DNA of 64,000 nt, from the NCBI RefSeq assembly GCF_963678635.1, contig NC_087071.1:37594438-37658437 (forward strand), read 5' to 3'. Below the pieces are notes generated by a model. The model had not been told where the DNA came from. It was given only the letters and a program-made list of their open reading frames with translations, and searched no databases. Shown here piece after piece: positions 30,305 through 42,835 of the stretch. This DNA is from Symsagittifera roscoffensis. Taxonomy: Eukaryota; Xenacoelomorpha; Acoela; Convolutidae. Position 1 is the first letter of the stretch. Each line of letters starts with the position of its first letter. Both the position numbers and the translations under genes were made by a program.

Positions 30305-33300
30305 TACCTTCGTAGTTACAGAAGTTTTGAATTTCGTTAGAGAAAAACCCCGTGGCTTGATCCATGTGCAATTTCCTTGGGTGTCCATGAGTATTTATGT
30401 ACTTCCTTAGGAATTTCAATACACTTTTTGATTTGTTGCTTGAACAAACATACGCCGACGGCCAATGCGAGAAAGTATCTACTGCTACAAGTACCTATTT
30501 TTTCCGACCCCTAACATAGTTTACTGGACCCCAGAAGTCTAATTGGACCAAATCATTTGGTTCCTTAGGATTGTACGTTTCCCTCATGTCATTTTTGGGA
30601 ATGTCTGGTTTAAGGTTTTTACCTGCTTCTAAACAACTTTTGCAGTATTTGGCTGTGGCCGCGATATTTCGGTGCATAAGAGGAATCCACACGTCCTTTG
30701 CCGCCGCAAACATCTTATCCCTCCCATGATGGTTATAATGGAGACGATTTAGAATTGCTGATGATAGGTCCTTCGGTATCGCTAACCGGCCGTCCATCCA
30801 CAGGCAATTCTCCCTTACTGCGAAATCGTTGTAATGCTGGGCGTAGTATTGTCCTAATCTTGTAATAATCTCCTTTGCTCGTGGGTTCCTGTCTCTGATG
30901 TTGTCTCGGATGGTCTTCATAATTGGGTCTTTTTCAATGTTTGCTTCGATTAATTTTAAATTCAAAACTTCCGGGTGTTCAATTTTCTTCACGATTTTAC
31001 TATCCGACGACACTATGGAATAGATATATTTTTCATTTTGTACAAGTGGGTACGATAAACCGGGGAACTGATGTGGAAAAGATATAATTGTATTCAGTTT
31101 TTTAGAATTAGTTTGTTTGGTATCAAGTTTTTCAGGTGGTATCATTTCAATATCGGAATCCGAGCTAACGCTGGGAGGTTGACTTAGACGGTTTAACACA
31201 ACATTTAGATTAAGATTTCCCGAATTAGTTGATGTGTTGACTATTGCCGAAGTTGTAGGATCATACTTTTCTGGCGAATTACTCATGTTATTTCTCTCGG
31301 ATTTGCTACTGTATTTTTTCAAAGTAATTGGCTTTTCACTATAATCTTTACTACTGTAAATTTTCAAAGTAGGTGGCTTTTCACTGCAATCTTGTAAGAT
31401 GGATGGTTCGCACTGATAATTTTTTGACACCGAAGGTTTGTACTTGTAATTTGATGAAATGGAAGGGTTTCGAGGGTATTGAATCAATTTTTTGTGTTGG
31501 CAACTGTAATTTAAGCAATGAGAACAAAGTCTGAATCTCGTTCTTCGGTATTTGCCTATTTCCTTCGGTATGCAAATATCTCGACGCGGATTGGTTAACC
31601 GTCGATTGCATGTAAACACGCCCTCTATTGAGCGTTTGTGCTCACGGTGAATATTTGCATAATCGTCTTTTCTTACATTCTCATTGGATGAAACTGCTTT
31701 CGCTGTGTCGACACATGACTTTACGCCCCCTACTGTCGGTTTTCGCTGAATGTTGTTCACTTCTTGACCCCTAGGCTTCATTTTGTCCTTAGGCTTCAAC
31801 GCCGCGTTTATCATTCTTATCTTTGCTACTGTAAAACTTTCATCGTAATGGCTCGTCTCTGGTGCCTCTGCGGACGGAAACCGAGACAGATAGTCAGCCA
31901 TCCCCATTTTTGACCCTTGTCGATGTTCAACCTTGAAGTCGTATGGCACCAGACGATCATACCAACGAGTTAAGCGACTGAAAAATGTTTTATTTCCTTT
32001 TGGTGACGAATTCAACAATGTGAGTAGCGCTTTATGATCAGATATCACTGTGAAATATCGACCGTATATATAATTCCGAAAATGTTCCGTGGCCCACACT
32101 ACCGCGAGTAATTCCAATTCGTTTGTGAAGTATTGTTGCTCAGCCGGATTATGATAACGAGATGCAAACGAAATCGGATGCCATCCGAAGGCGCCATACT
32201 GTTCTAAAACGGCCCCTAGGCCATCGTGGCTAGCGTCACAAATGATTCTAGTTTCACGGTGAATGTCGAAATGTCGTAATTCGACGATATTTTTCACAAG
32301 CGATTTTAATTGTTGGAACGCATTTTCGCACACGGGTGTCCAAACAAAATCATTATTTTGGCTCAGTAGTGGCCTTAACGGTGCGCTTAACTCGGCAAGT
32401 TTGGGTAAAATTTTGTGTAAGCTATGTAACGAACCCATCAAGGATTTCAACTGCTTTCGAGATTTTGGGGTTTTCAAGTCTTCTACAGCTTGTGTTTTTC
32501 TTACTAAGGGCGTTATACCACTTTCCCCAATTCGAAATCCAAGCCAATCGCACTCAGTTTTCGCAAATTCGCATTTTCGCAATTTTAACGCGACATTGGA
32601 GGCGTCCAGCTTTTTCAATATCTTTTCCACTAACGCAATGTGTTCAATTTTAGTTCCTTTTGAAGCAATTAAGATATCATCAATAAACGCGTTAGTCTGG
32701 GGGAACTCCTTCAGTAAATTATCTATTACCTTCTGGAATTCCGCCGGCATTGACGTAAGTCCGTAAAATTCGTTTTTAAAACGATAACTCCCCGTGGATT
32801 TTCCGCCGACTAATGAGAAATTGCATTGCTCGCTTGTTTTCTGTTCTAATGCGACTTGTCGGTACGCATATGTGAAGTCCAATGTTGTAAAGTATACATT
32901 CCCCGATTTTTTCTCCGCAATAATCTGACTTACTCCGTCAATTAATTCGTCAATATTCTGCATCTGGGACTTATTTTTGTGTACCTGTTTATTCAATTCT
33001 CTTGATTCTAGTGCTAGTTTTATGCTTCCGTCCTTTTTTACTGTAATGACGATAGGAGAGACGAAATACTTATCTGAGCACTCTTGTAACTTTATGATAT
33101 GTCCTTCATTTATCAGCCGATGAATCTCTTTATCCACCTTTTCTAGTAGACTGATTGGCACCCTACGCCCTTTTTGTTGTATGGGCTTCAAATTTTCAAA
33201 AAATTCAGCTCTTACTTTCGCATTTCGGATCTTCCCTATCCTAGTAAATAAATTTGGGTACAACTTACAGAAGTATGTTTGCAATTCGTCGTATTCCTCC

Positions 33301-34838
33301 TCCTCTTGACTGGTCCCTTCCCCTGTGATTCCCATCACTTTCTTTCTTTGAACTAGCTCGAGACCCAGGGTGCCCATCAGGTCGCGCCCAAGGATTGATT
33401 GATGATTTCCGGATATTACTGACACCCGCGCTGGTGCTGCCCAGCCATTTAGCGACATCATCACTGTTACCTTCCCTAGTATGTTTATTCGATTGTTGTT
33501 GTAATCCAGAAATTCCTCCTTTGACGGTTGTAGTTGAATGTTTGCTTTTCCTAACGTTGTTTTTAGGTCGTTTATGCTGAAGATAGTCACTGGAGATCCA
33601 CTATCTATCCACAACCACATCTTCTTACCTGACACCTCCACTTGAACGCGGGCCCCAGGGATCATTAATTCAGTCTCGTTTTTCTTCCTTTTTATCGACA
33701 TTACCATGTAGTCATCCGATCCCGACGTCATGGACTCGTTTTCCCCACACCCCTGCTGATTCACCCACGATACTGGGTCTTCGTTCAATCCGTTTACGTT
33801 CTGCGTACTTTGATGATGCTCATTTTCCTCCCTGACCAATCCGACTCGTCCACGTCCTCTCCATTGGTTAGTACTCCTTCTATTTCCTCGGCATGTTCGT
33901 TCAAAATGCCCCAGTTTTCGGCATGAGTTACATGTTGCTCCTTTTGCAGGACAGCTCGCGATGTGGTCCAGGGTAAAGTTTGGCGCGTCGCAATTGTAGC
34001 ACCTACGGTTATTTCCGCTTCCCCCACTACTACTTGATCCTTGGGAATATCCTCCACGTCCCGCACGTCCTCGGCCTCGAAAAAATCCTTGTCCCCTTCT
34101 TATATTATTTACTGGTTCCTGTTTTATTGAAATTGCCGGAGCTGATGATGCTGGTTTTCCCGTATATGATTTGTATGCGCGCTCACCACGTTCATATGAT
34201 AAGGCGATCCGGTAAACTTCCTCCGGTAACTTAGTTGATCGTGACAATTCTCGTTGGCAGTCCGATTCCCGCATATTCATAATGAAAATATCACGTACGT
34301 TTTCGGCCGCGTTGGCAAAATCACATCTTCCTGCTAGTGCACTTAGTTTCGCATGAAATTTTTCGAAAGTTTCGTTCTCACGTTGTTTTCGTCCGTAGAA
34401 TAGTCCCCGCTCATGAGTTACATTCCTCTCACGTTGGAAAAAATTTTGCATTTCATCCAGGACCCGTGGGTACCGTTCCGTTTTAATGTTAACCGGCGGT
34501 TTCCGTGCTTTAAATATGCGTTGCGCCTCATCTCCGATACAAAGATACAAGTTAGACTTTAACTTCTTTTCCGAATCGATACGGTTTTTTCCATTGACTT
34601 CTTCAGGCAACGCCGTGATAGCCGTCGCATCTAGAGTACTCGCAAAATAGAAATCATTGGGATCAATGTCGTGTTTTGCTATCATCCCCCAGTGAAATTT
34701 AATTATCCACTCCTCCCAATATACTGGAGGTTCCGGCGTTCGTGTTTCCCAAAGGGCAAAATTACATCCATCTGCTAAAGTTGCGACAAAAATGCCGCTT
34801 TGTAACTTTATTGACCACCTACGTTTCAACCAAAACAA
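29690..34838 (-). pseudogene. Ty3/gypsy-type gag-pol polyprotein, one in-frame stop and a terminal frameshift
   Basis: One frame reads for 1447 codons from 34838 to a TAG at 30495-30497 and continues in the same frame to about 29690. In order: gag region; knuckles near residues 280-316, the second CX2CX4HX4C; protease DSG at 412-414; reverse transcriptase about 570-760 with FIDD at 718-721; RNase H about 865-985; a long, repeat-bearing spacer about 1000-1340 with a CX2CX4CXH motif near 1105; integrase H1367-x3-H1371 and C1399-x2-C1402, then the first catalytic Asp near 1434. The second Asp and the Glu lie past the stop codon. A T5 run at 29686-29690, against T6 in the other copy, shifts the frame before the acidic and basic tail. 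Gag and pol share one frame. The first ATG is about 50 codons in. Function would be self-mobilisation; this copy looks inactive. Confidence 0.9.
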
Positions 34839-35345
34839 AATTTACTCAAAAATAGATCGGCGCCGAATGAGCCCTCATCACATTTGGGTCGAACAAAAAA
34901 AGTTTTAGCACGCAGTTAGTACTGTTAAAGTCGTAAGTTTGGAAATTCAAAAAGGTTGTTAATAAGTTGTATTGTAGACAAACTGGTAGGCATCAAATCG
35001 AAATCTTACTGCACTCTTTTATTTCAGATCCCATCGGACATTAGAGATCGCAAGGTCAAGACAGCAGGTCCCCAGACAGAAAGAAGAATTGATAGAACTT
35101 ACATAAACTCAAACTGGTGTCTATCTAGAAGAATTGATAGCACTTACATAAACTCAAAACTGGTCCCTATATCATTCGGGCAACCACAAATAAATTTTAG
35201 CGGAGATAAAATTTATCAACTTTATGTTACTGTATTGTATTATATAAATGTACTAAATGAGTTTTCAGTTTTGTTGAGTTTTCTCACCCGCCAAACCTCT
35301 CTTAAGGTTACTTTTCTTCTTTTCTCGTCTTGTCGATTCCATCAT
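34839..35345 (-). repeat. LTR-containing segment shared by the two retroelement units
   Basis: Lies between the pol tail of the truncated upstream unit and the gag start of the full unit, so it would serve as the 3' LTR of one and the 5' LTR of the other. It matches 28715-29217 with few differences. LTR ends are not delimited. Confidence 0.5.
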
Positions 35346-36419
35346 TTATGTTCTATGCGGTGGATCATAACCCCCCCCACCCATTTTGTCTACTCCGCGT
35401 CTCTGCCGTGTTGATTTTCGCGTCGCCGCTTCGTGCTGATTTTTATTGCGTCTTTCACCGACGGGTCGTGGTGAGTTCACACTAACCGACGGTACATCCT
35501 GTCCTTCGTTCGCCGCACCTAGGGTTGGTTCCCTTCGGCCGATTTCCCACTCACTATCGTATTCGTCGTCGTCGTCTTCGCTCTCGTCCTCCGAGTATTC
35601 CACTATTCGTTGTTTTGCTGCTTTTCTTGCATTTTCCATTGCGGCCCGGTCCTTTTCCGCTTTTCGTTTATATTTGTTCGAATCGCTTGAGGCCGGTGTA
35701 CTGGTCACGTTTCTACTCGGTCCAGGGATGCACTCCTCGCTTTTATTCCCAATTAGGCCTTCTTCAGCCGCCGATCTAAAAGACACACCACTCCGCCTTA
35801 GTAACGACCCTTTTTTCATTTGCACCGTATGCTTAGTCATTTTGTCAATTTTTAATGGCAAACGTTTAAACCTCCTTGGGTCCTTTGGATCCGTCTTCCC
35901 GGTCCTCTGATACACCGTCGTTGAACTTGCTTTATGCCTTTTCAGCCATGTTGGGGTCTTGGGTGGGCCTAGTTCCATGGGGTTCACAACTTCCGGAGCG
36001 TTAGGATCCGCTACCTCGTCATCGTCCAACATGATTGGAGCTTTCCTATTTTGGGGGGCGAACACTAAGTCACTTCTCTTCTCCCAATCTAAGGGTAAGT
36101 TCAACTTCTGAGAGGTCTAAACAAGATAACTTTTGATTAACGACATTGTTCCAATTTAGGTTTTTTAATGACGGCTTTTTCGTTAAGTTTCGCAGTGCCG
36201 TATTAGCTTCTCGACCATGGTATGCTTCGAACGGCGTTAGTTTAGTTTTAGAGTGTGGCACGAAACGTAATGCACTAAGCGCACGGGAGATCATCTCCCC
36301 AAACTTGTAGTCTTTATTTTCCTGGAGATAAGTCAACACGTAATTTTTTATCGACCCAATAGTCCGTTCAACCATTCCTGTTGCACGATGGTCCCTAACC
36401 GGAGATTTAATAAGTTCAA
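35346..36419 (-). pseudogene. Truncated pol 3' end (integrase C-terminal part and tail)
   Basis: The segment corresponds to the last third of integrase and the highly charged tail of the full unit. The tail is intact here: acidic EDESEDDDDEYDSEWEIGRR and a basic RKSTRQRR stretch before the stop at 35346. A short deletion and a one-base insertion near 36085-36115 put the integrase part and the tail in different frames. The 5' part of the gene is absent because the unit is cut at 36419. Confidence 0.8.
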
Positions 36420-39400
36420 CTTTATAATATAATTTTTTACAAAACTTAAGCTTAACCAATCTTTAAATCGTCAGTCTAGACAGTGGTTAAGTTCTCTGTT
36501 TTAGATCTCAAATTAGACTTAATTAGTTATCCCTTTCGTATGTGATTTTTGCAATTTAAATTTGACATTTCAAGTTTCTAACGTGGTGCAGTCAAACAAA
36601 TCGAATTTCAGCGGCTGTTGTTTTTCTGAAACACGGCTAACTAGGATACACCATCAATCTGATCGAAAAATGAGAAGTTTCAGGGCTTCATAGCGATAAC
36701 TATTAAAGCCATAGATGGGGTGGTTAATTCACTGGACCGCAAAAAAACATCACCGATGGTCGTACCCGAACTAAACGTGGATAATCAGGAGGGCAAACTA
36801 GAAAAAATGTACAAATCAAGCCTAAAATAAGTGGAACAACAGAAGTTAACTTGGTAGTTTCATCAACAAGCTTTGATCGCAACTCTGAAAGAAAATGAAT
36901 ACAAAAAAGGTAACTTCCCAAATGGCATAAAAATAAAAAAAAATTTCCAAATGGCATACAATTCAAGCTTTCATTGTAATTCAAACGCTTCCTCTCATTT
37001 TCTAATTGTAACATTTTGTCAGGAACGAAAATATGTGAACAAGAATTTGAATTAATTGCTTTTAAACAAATGTTAGCCAACAAATTTTTCGGAAAAATTG
37101 ACCACATGAAGCTTATCAATAACCGCAATCTTATGATTTTCAATTTTATTAAAAAACAACTCAACAATTTTAAAATAAAATGTCAATTAACATTTTGATT
37201 GACAACTTGACTAACTTTCTCACATTTTTGTTCACGAAAAAGTTGTTCTCTACCGCGCCAGTTTGAGGAATTTTTGAAATTATTCATCACAAAATATCGA
37301 AATAAACTCAATTCAGCATCAGTGTTTTAAAAATATATTTCATCAATTTTCATCAAAAAAAAAACAAATAGAACAAATTGTTTGCTCAAATGCCAGGGAA
37401 GGAAAAATCTGTCAGAATGCTCACCAGCAATTTTTTTCATGCAACCCTTCCAAAAAAAATTTAAGCCAATTTGAACGCTTGCTCAAGAACAGAAATAGCT
37501 GAATTTAAAAGTTTCTAAAAGTTTCGTTGTAAGTTTATATACATGCAGTTTAAAAAACCAACTTCGTACTGAACTGCATTCAGAGGTAAGAAAAACAAAT
37601 TCGGAAAAAAAAGTTTTATGTGTACAAAGTTTGTGACATTTTATTTGTTATTGCCGACTGAAGACCAATCCAAGAAGGGCGAAGGTTCGCAATGACCAAA
37701 AGATTCTTTGTGGCAAAACTGGGGCATTTTGCAATCGGGAGAGGAGAGAGAAGAGAGAAGAGAGGCCCTATATATATACATAAATTAACTTCATTTCAGA
37801 TTTGCGAGCTTTTTGAATTCAAATTTTAGAGTTAGTGCTAGTTCAGAGGTGATATTTTCTATACGGTTGAGTATGTAGCATTAGGTTGTCTATCATTTTT
37901 TTTGCTAAAATTTCCATCGCAAATTTCAATGAGGTCTTAATCCGGGATAACAAAATAGTTTTACCTGCACCACTTGATGAAGGATCTTGATCAAGTCGAT
38001 CGAACTGGTTTTCTCAAATTTTCGAAAAACGATTAAGATGCAGTTAATCTGCTGACAATTTTTAAAACACTTATCAATTTTTGCAAACGTGCTTTAAGCT
38101 TTTCGAAATAATGAGACCATAAAGCTCAACTTGGAGCATTTTTGGGAAAACCTGAACAAACTTTTGCGTGTTCTCACCTCGCTCTTTTCAGAGTGAGTTG
38201 GATTCAGCGCAAATGGTCATTTTGCAGCTACAAAAAAAGTTTAAAAAGCTCATACAAAAAGATATAGAAAATTCATATCAACTGCATTTCAATTTTGATA
38301 TATAAAGTTATGAAGCGCTGTAGTACCAATTTTAAGGCTGATGGAGCACTGATTAAGTTCTGATTTACCGATGTGCTTTCAATGAGCCATCAGCAAATGA
38401 TTTTTCAAAAAAAAATTAAAATTTTGAAAAGTTTTTCCTTTTTTATTTAAAACGCACTAAAAAATTATTGAGTTTATGCTCAAGTTCATAATCATGGGAC
38501 TAAAGTCATATTCTTAACGATAGTAAACTTCCAAAAATTTCTAATTGGAATCAGTTTGAGGAAATTTCTAGGTAACAAAAGGAAGCTATTTAACCTATCA
38601 ATTTAACAACAAATAGATCGAAGAAACTTAAAAACAAAAATCGTTGTAAGTTTTAAAACAAAGCGCACAATTTTAAATTTTCCCAATTGGGGATATCAAC
38701 TTTCTAATTCCGCAAATTTTAATTTCAAACTATAAGCTTTAAAAAACCTATCGGTTAATATTTCAAATCATTCATATGAAATAAAAAAAAAATTTTTTTT
38801 GAATTTTAAGAACGCACTTTTGCCAGAAAAAAACTTCAAACGGTTTCCAAAAATCAGCTTACAAGTTAATGTTTAGGATTTTTGGTTCCCACGTGAACTT
38901 CCAAGGCAAACGACTAAAAAATTTTGAAATTTGATTTCACATATGAGCTTTCAAAGTATCATCCACAAACATTTTTTGCTAGATGCCAGAATTTTTTGTT
39001 CTTGATTGTCATCAGAAACTTTTGAAATTTCTTTTTTTGTTTTTCTTAAACATATTTCATCGATTTCGTATTTTTCTTCTACTTTCAGATATGAAAACAC
39101 TTTGCAGATTCAGTTGTAAAAACAGTTGCAAAATGGCTTAGTTATAAAAAATAAAGACATTACTTAAAGGTATAAAAAAGATGAACACGTTTTTGAATAT
39201 ATTTTTGACCTAGCGGAGCTACGCACAACTTGAAGTGTAAAAAAAACATCTGAAATTATCAGGAATTCATTGCTGTACTAACTAAAACTAAACCATGTTG
39301 GCCTGAAAAATCATCTTGATCTATAAAGTGACAATTGTTTCGTTTCTATACCTACTCAGGGCTGGAGGGACTTCAAGGTGATACTTTTTTCCTCCATACG

Positions 39401-39874
39401 ATTTTGTTGAAGGAAAAACTCAAGTGCGAAAGAAACAGCCTGCGCCATCGCTCCTTCCTATTTTTTGTTGTTTCTAATCAATTGACGCAATAAAATCAAT
39501 TTTGAATTTAATTATTTTATTGAAAACATTTCCAGGATGATGAGACGTTTTTTTAGCAAACTGGAACACCCGGAAGTCTTCAAAATCATATAGTTGAATC
39601 AAAACTGAGCAACATTCAGAAATTACTCGCAACCAAAAAATAATTGAAAAAAAAACCAGAAAGATTACATTGCAAAATCGAATTTGGATTTTCTAGTCTG
39701 AAATCATCTGAAAAAAATAAAACATTTTCACAGTGAGGCAGCAGCATTCCCAAAGGACAGTTGGAAAATGTAGGCGAACAAGGAAAATGATTAAAACTCT
39801 GATTGAAATCTTTTAAAGAGTTTTCGACAAATTGAACTAGTTCATTTTTCAATTTTTTTTATGAATGGCATTTG
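36420..39874. other. Gene-less AT-rich stretch
   Basis: Short reading frames here lack splice context and codon structure. The only structure seen is a GA-rich then TA-rich simple repeat at about 37738-37783. Confidence 0.6.
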
Positions 39875-41149
39875 TAGCAAGGCAGAAAAGTAGATCAATT
39901 CGTGTGTTTTTTTATTCTGCTGAGAAATCCCACGATCGGAAGCAAATTTCAAAACAAAAAGTTCTTCTTGTTTTTCGTGACCCTTACACCTTCGATAATG
40001 GAACTTGGCTTTCTTATAACGACGGAAAGTTAAAAAAGGAGACCATGTTGAGATACATAAGTCACAAAAAGTTAAACTTGAACGTAAACAAAACTTCAGA
40101 GTTCACTTAGAATGAACAAAAGTTGAGAGTTTTCCGTTAATCATCAAAAGAAAAATCATGACTTACATACTTGAAAATGATTACTTTCAAAGAAACGCCT
40201 ACTGACAAAATGTGATTGTTGCACGAGTTTCACGTGAAAAAAAATTTAAGCAAATAATCACGAGACAACAAGGCTAGTCGGGTGCTAAGCAAGTATCACG
40301 GAAGAGTCTCATAAATAAACTGAACTAGAAAAAAAACATAAAATGGTTTTTTCTTCCGAAAAAATGCAAATTTTTTGTCCAAGCCTTGTATTTTTTTCCT
40401 GGAAAGGAATTTTGAACTAGAATAAAAACAAGAGTGGAGCCTGCCTTAAAGCACAAATGAGTTGAACTAAATCTTACAAAAAATTCAAATTCAAACCTCA
40501 AAAAATACAAATTTGACCGTAGCAAAATTCAAGACCATTTTATTGAAGTATTTGCGCGACTGCCGAGATTTTCTACATCGTGAAGTAAAAGCTTGCCCAG
40601 AAAGTCTTTTTTATTTGATTTAGGTTTGAAAACAAGTAGTCTCCGCGTTTCGAGGTAATTTATCAACCGCTTGGATTTTTTCTGCGCAATTATTGGCTAG
40701 AATGTAAGATTGACTGGAAGCAAAAAAATGAGCCCATTCAATCAGATGTAAATTCCAAAACCTTTTTTGCATCCGTTTTTCTCGTAACGAACTTTTTTCA
40801 GATTCATTTTCCACTCAGCTTTCTAATAAAATACAAAACTTACTTTTTCAGTTTTGCACACAAGTACGAACTGCCTACATCAATACAAACAGCAGATGGT
40901 CTCAACTTGATAGAAGTATCATAGTTCATTTCATTGGTGGACAAAAACGAAGAGTTAGCATGCAGCAACTTTTAGTTGTTAAACCGATGACATTTTTTAA
41001 TAATTTTACTTATGATCTTTTTCCAAAACTAATGGTTAACTATATTTCTCTGATATCGTTTTTTCTTTTTTTTTCTCGAACCTGTTTAATTTAGGTTCGA
41101 GCCAATAAGAGTGAAAATGAAAATGAAAGTTTCAAAAATGTATATTTAA

Positions 41150-41775
41150 ACATTATAAACCCTTTTGTATGTCCATTTTTGTCTTCGAAGTTGCATCTAA
41201 ATTGCTTATCTTTTATGCTTTTTGTGGACGTTGGTTCCTATGAAAATATGAAAAAAGTTCTACAGTTTTACAATTAATTCAAATTTATAAGTTTTTTTTT
41301 CATTTCTTCCCCATTAGAGTTGTTTTGTGATTCATATTTTAAGCTTGCATCTACCGCGAGAACCTTTCCACTCATATGAAAGGATCTCTATGAAACTTTT
41401 GTTTCGTGGTAAAACTTTGTGTTCAAATGACCAAAGTGATCAAAAGATATCTCTTTTAAAGAATTTCTTATTAACACAAAAATAATAACCCATAAGATAT
41501 AAATCGAATAAAGGAAAACTTCGCAAAATAAGAAAATTTTTATCGATCACAATCGATAATAATTGATCTTAAGGGTTTTCAATAAGAACTATAATCAATT
41601 ATAATCAAATATAATCGATTATAACAGATTATAATCTCTTGGAAAATATCACGATTATAATCAATTATAAATCCCTTAAAGACCTAATTTTAGTGAATAT
41701 AATCGATTATAATTGCCAAAAAATCATCATACTAATCTGTTATAATCGATTATTTACGCCTAAACTTGAATGCGG
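41150..41775. mobile_element. Partial CCCGCATCC-type element in A2
   Basis: Counterpart of 2815-3434, with the palindrome array at about 41545-41755 and the terminus ...TTGAATGCGGG near 41775. The array has diverged from the A1 copy more than the nearby exons have. Confidence 0.6.
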
Positions 41776-41986
41776 GAAGTTCTTTTTCGATCAGCATTAA
41801 TTCAAATTTGAAAAAACTCTCAATTCCAATTTCATAAGTAACGATTGTCAGAAAACACATATTCAATCAAAAATACTTTTTATAATTTATTCTGATTTTG
41901 CTTTTCTCTCCCCCATCGAGAGGAAACGTGCATGGCAATTCTGAATGAGTTCACTTTTTGATCTGATACCAGATAAAAAACAGTGA

Positions 41987-42043
41987 ATGTTAAATTTTAT
42001 CATTTTTGCTCTATCTTGCCTCTTCTACAGCTCTGCAATCTTG
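41987..42043 (+). CDS. Probable signal-peptide exon, copy 2
   Basis: Same 19-residue hydrophobic peptide as at 3645-3701, from ATG to a GTGAGT donor. It differs from copy 1 by three silent changes only. Downstream exons are not recognised. Confidence 0.5.
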
Positions 42044-42171
42044 GTGAGTGTTTGTGAGTGCCAATCAGTTTCTAAGCTCAAGCTTATTGTTTTTATCTTA
42101 TTCGAGACAAAAACTGTAAGGACCACATTTTTATTATGTGTTAGAGATCCAGTGGTTTGTGTGGGGATTAG

Positions 42172-42412
42172 GTATATCCGGAGTGCGGTCTGTATTTAGA
42201 CAACCGCGTATTCATACTCGTCAGTAAGCAGACATTTACCATATTAACCAATCAGAATCCAGATGAGAAAGCAAATTTACAAAATAAATAATTGTTAATT
42301 ATTCATTTCTTCCTTGTCTCGCTTCTGATTGGTTAATACAGTATTTGTCTAAAACTGACGAGTCTGAATACGTGGTTGTCTAAATACTGCTTCGTAACCG
42401 GTATATCCTTTT
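42172..42412. mobile_element. Palindromic MITE-like element, copy 2
   Basis: Counterpart of 3829-4070, with the AACCAATCAGAATC inner arms less perfectly matched (one arm reads GAATCC, the other GCTTCTGATTGGTT). Confidence 0.55.
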
Positions 42413-42534
42413 GCGGGCAACATCATTATATATGCTGGCAATAAAAAATGTTATTCAAACAAACAATAACACACTATTTCTGGCAGTGTACCAAATTTTC
42501 TTTTTTCAGTCAAACCTAATCGAAGCCTTCTTAC

Positions 42535-42632
42535 CCGTAAGGATCTAAGGCAGTCGATGGCGACCCCCTGCTCCTCAAAAATGTCCTTGCCCACCTCTAT
42601 GTACCTCTGGCGCATTCGTATGATACTTATAG
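42535..42632 (-). CDS. Conserved 98-nt exon of unknown protein, copy 2
   Basis: Identical in all 98 nt, acceptor and donor to 4197-4294. See that entry for the reading frame and possible role as an alternative 3' exon of the cysteine-rich gene. Confidence 0.45.
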
Positions 42633-42835
42633 CTTTAAAATTGAAAAAAAATGTAAGATAAATTTTTAGGCATTTTTTTTCGTCTCAGAATCAGAGTAAT
42701 CGACATACATTTTTATTCAATTTAAATCTACTTAACAAATCCATTGCTTTGGCACATCGCTTCATTATGTTCGAAAACTTATTGTGAATTAGACATAAAG
42801 AGCATCAAAATACCAAAATTGCATCAAAATTTAGT

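Larger units (their letters stand above)
34749..36419 (-). repeat. Retroelement direct repeat, right copy
   Basis: Second copy of 28625-30304. It ends abruptly at 36419 inside the integrase coding region; beyond lies unrelated AT-rich sequence. I see no matching short duplication at the outer edges (28625 and 36419). Confidence 0.85.

Noticed and set aside
28625-36419. Interpretation of the 1.68-kb direct repeats as true LTRs
   Set aside because: They include integrase and gag coding sequence, so they are partial units of a tandem arrangement; the real LTR must lie within the roughly 500-bp non-coding segment.
28625-36419. Penelope-type element with tandem pseudo-LTRs
   Set aside because: The coding region has gag knuckles, aspartic protease, RNase H and a zinc-binding, DDE-type integrase, which is the Ty3/gypsy order.
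36724-37167. 147-codon minus-strand frame
   Set aside because: No splice sites, no homology, composition like surrounding AT-rich DNA, and no paralogous copy for comparison.
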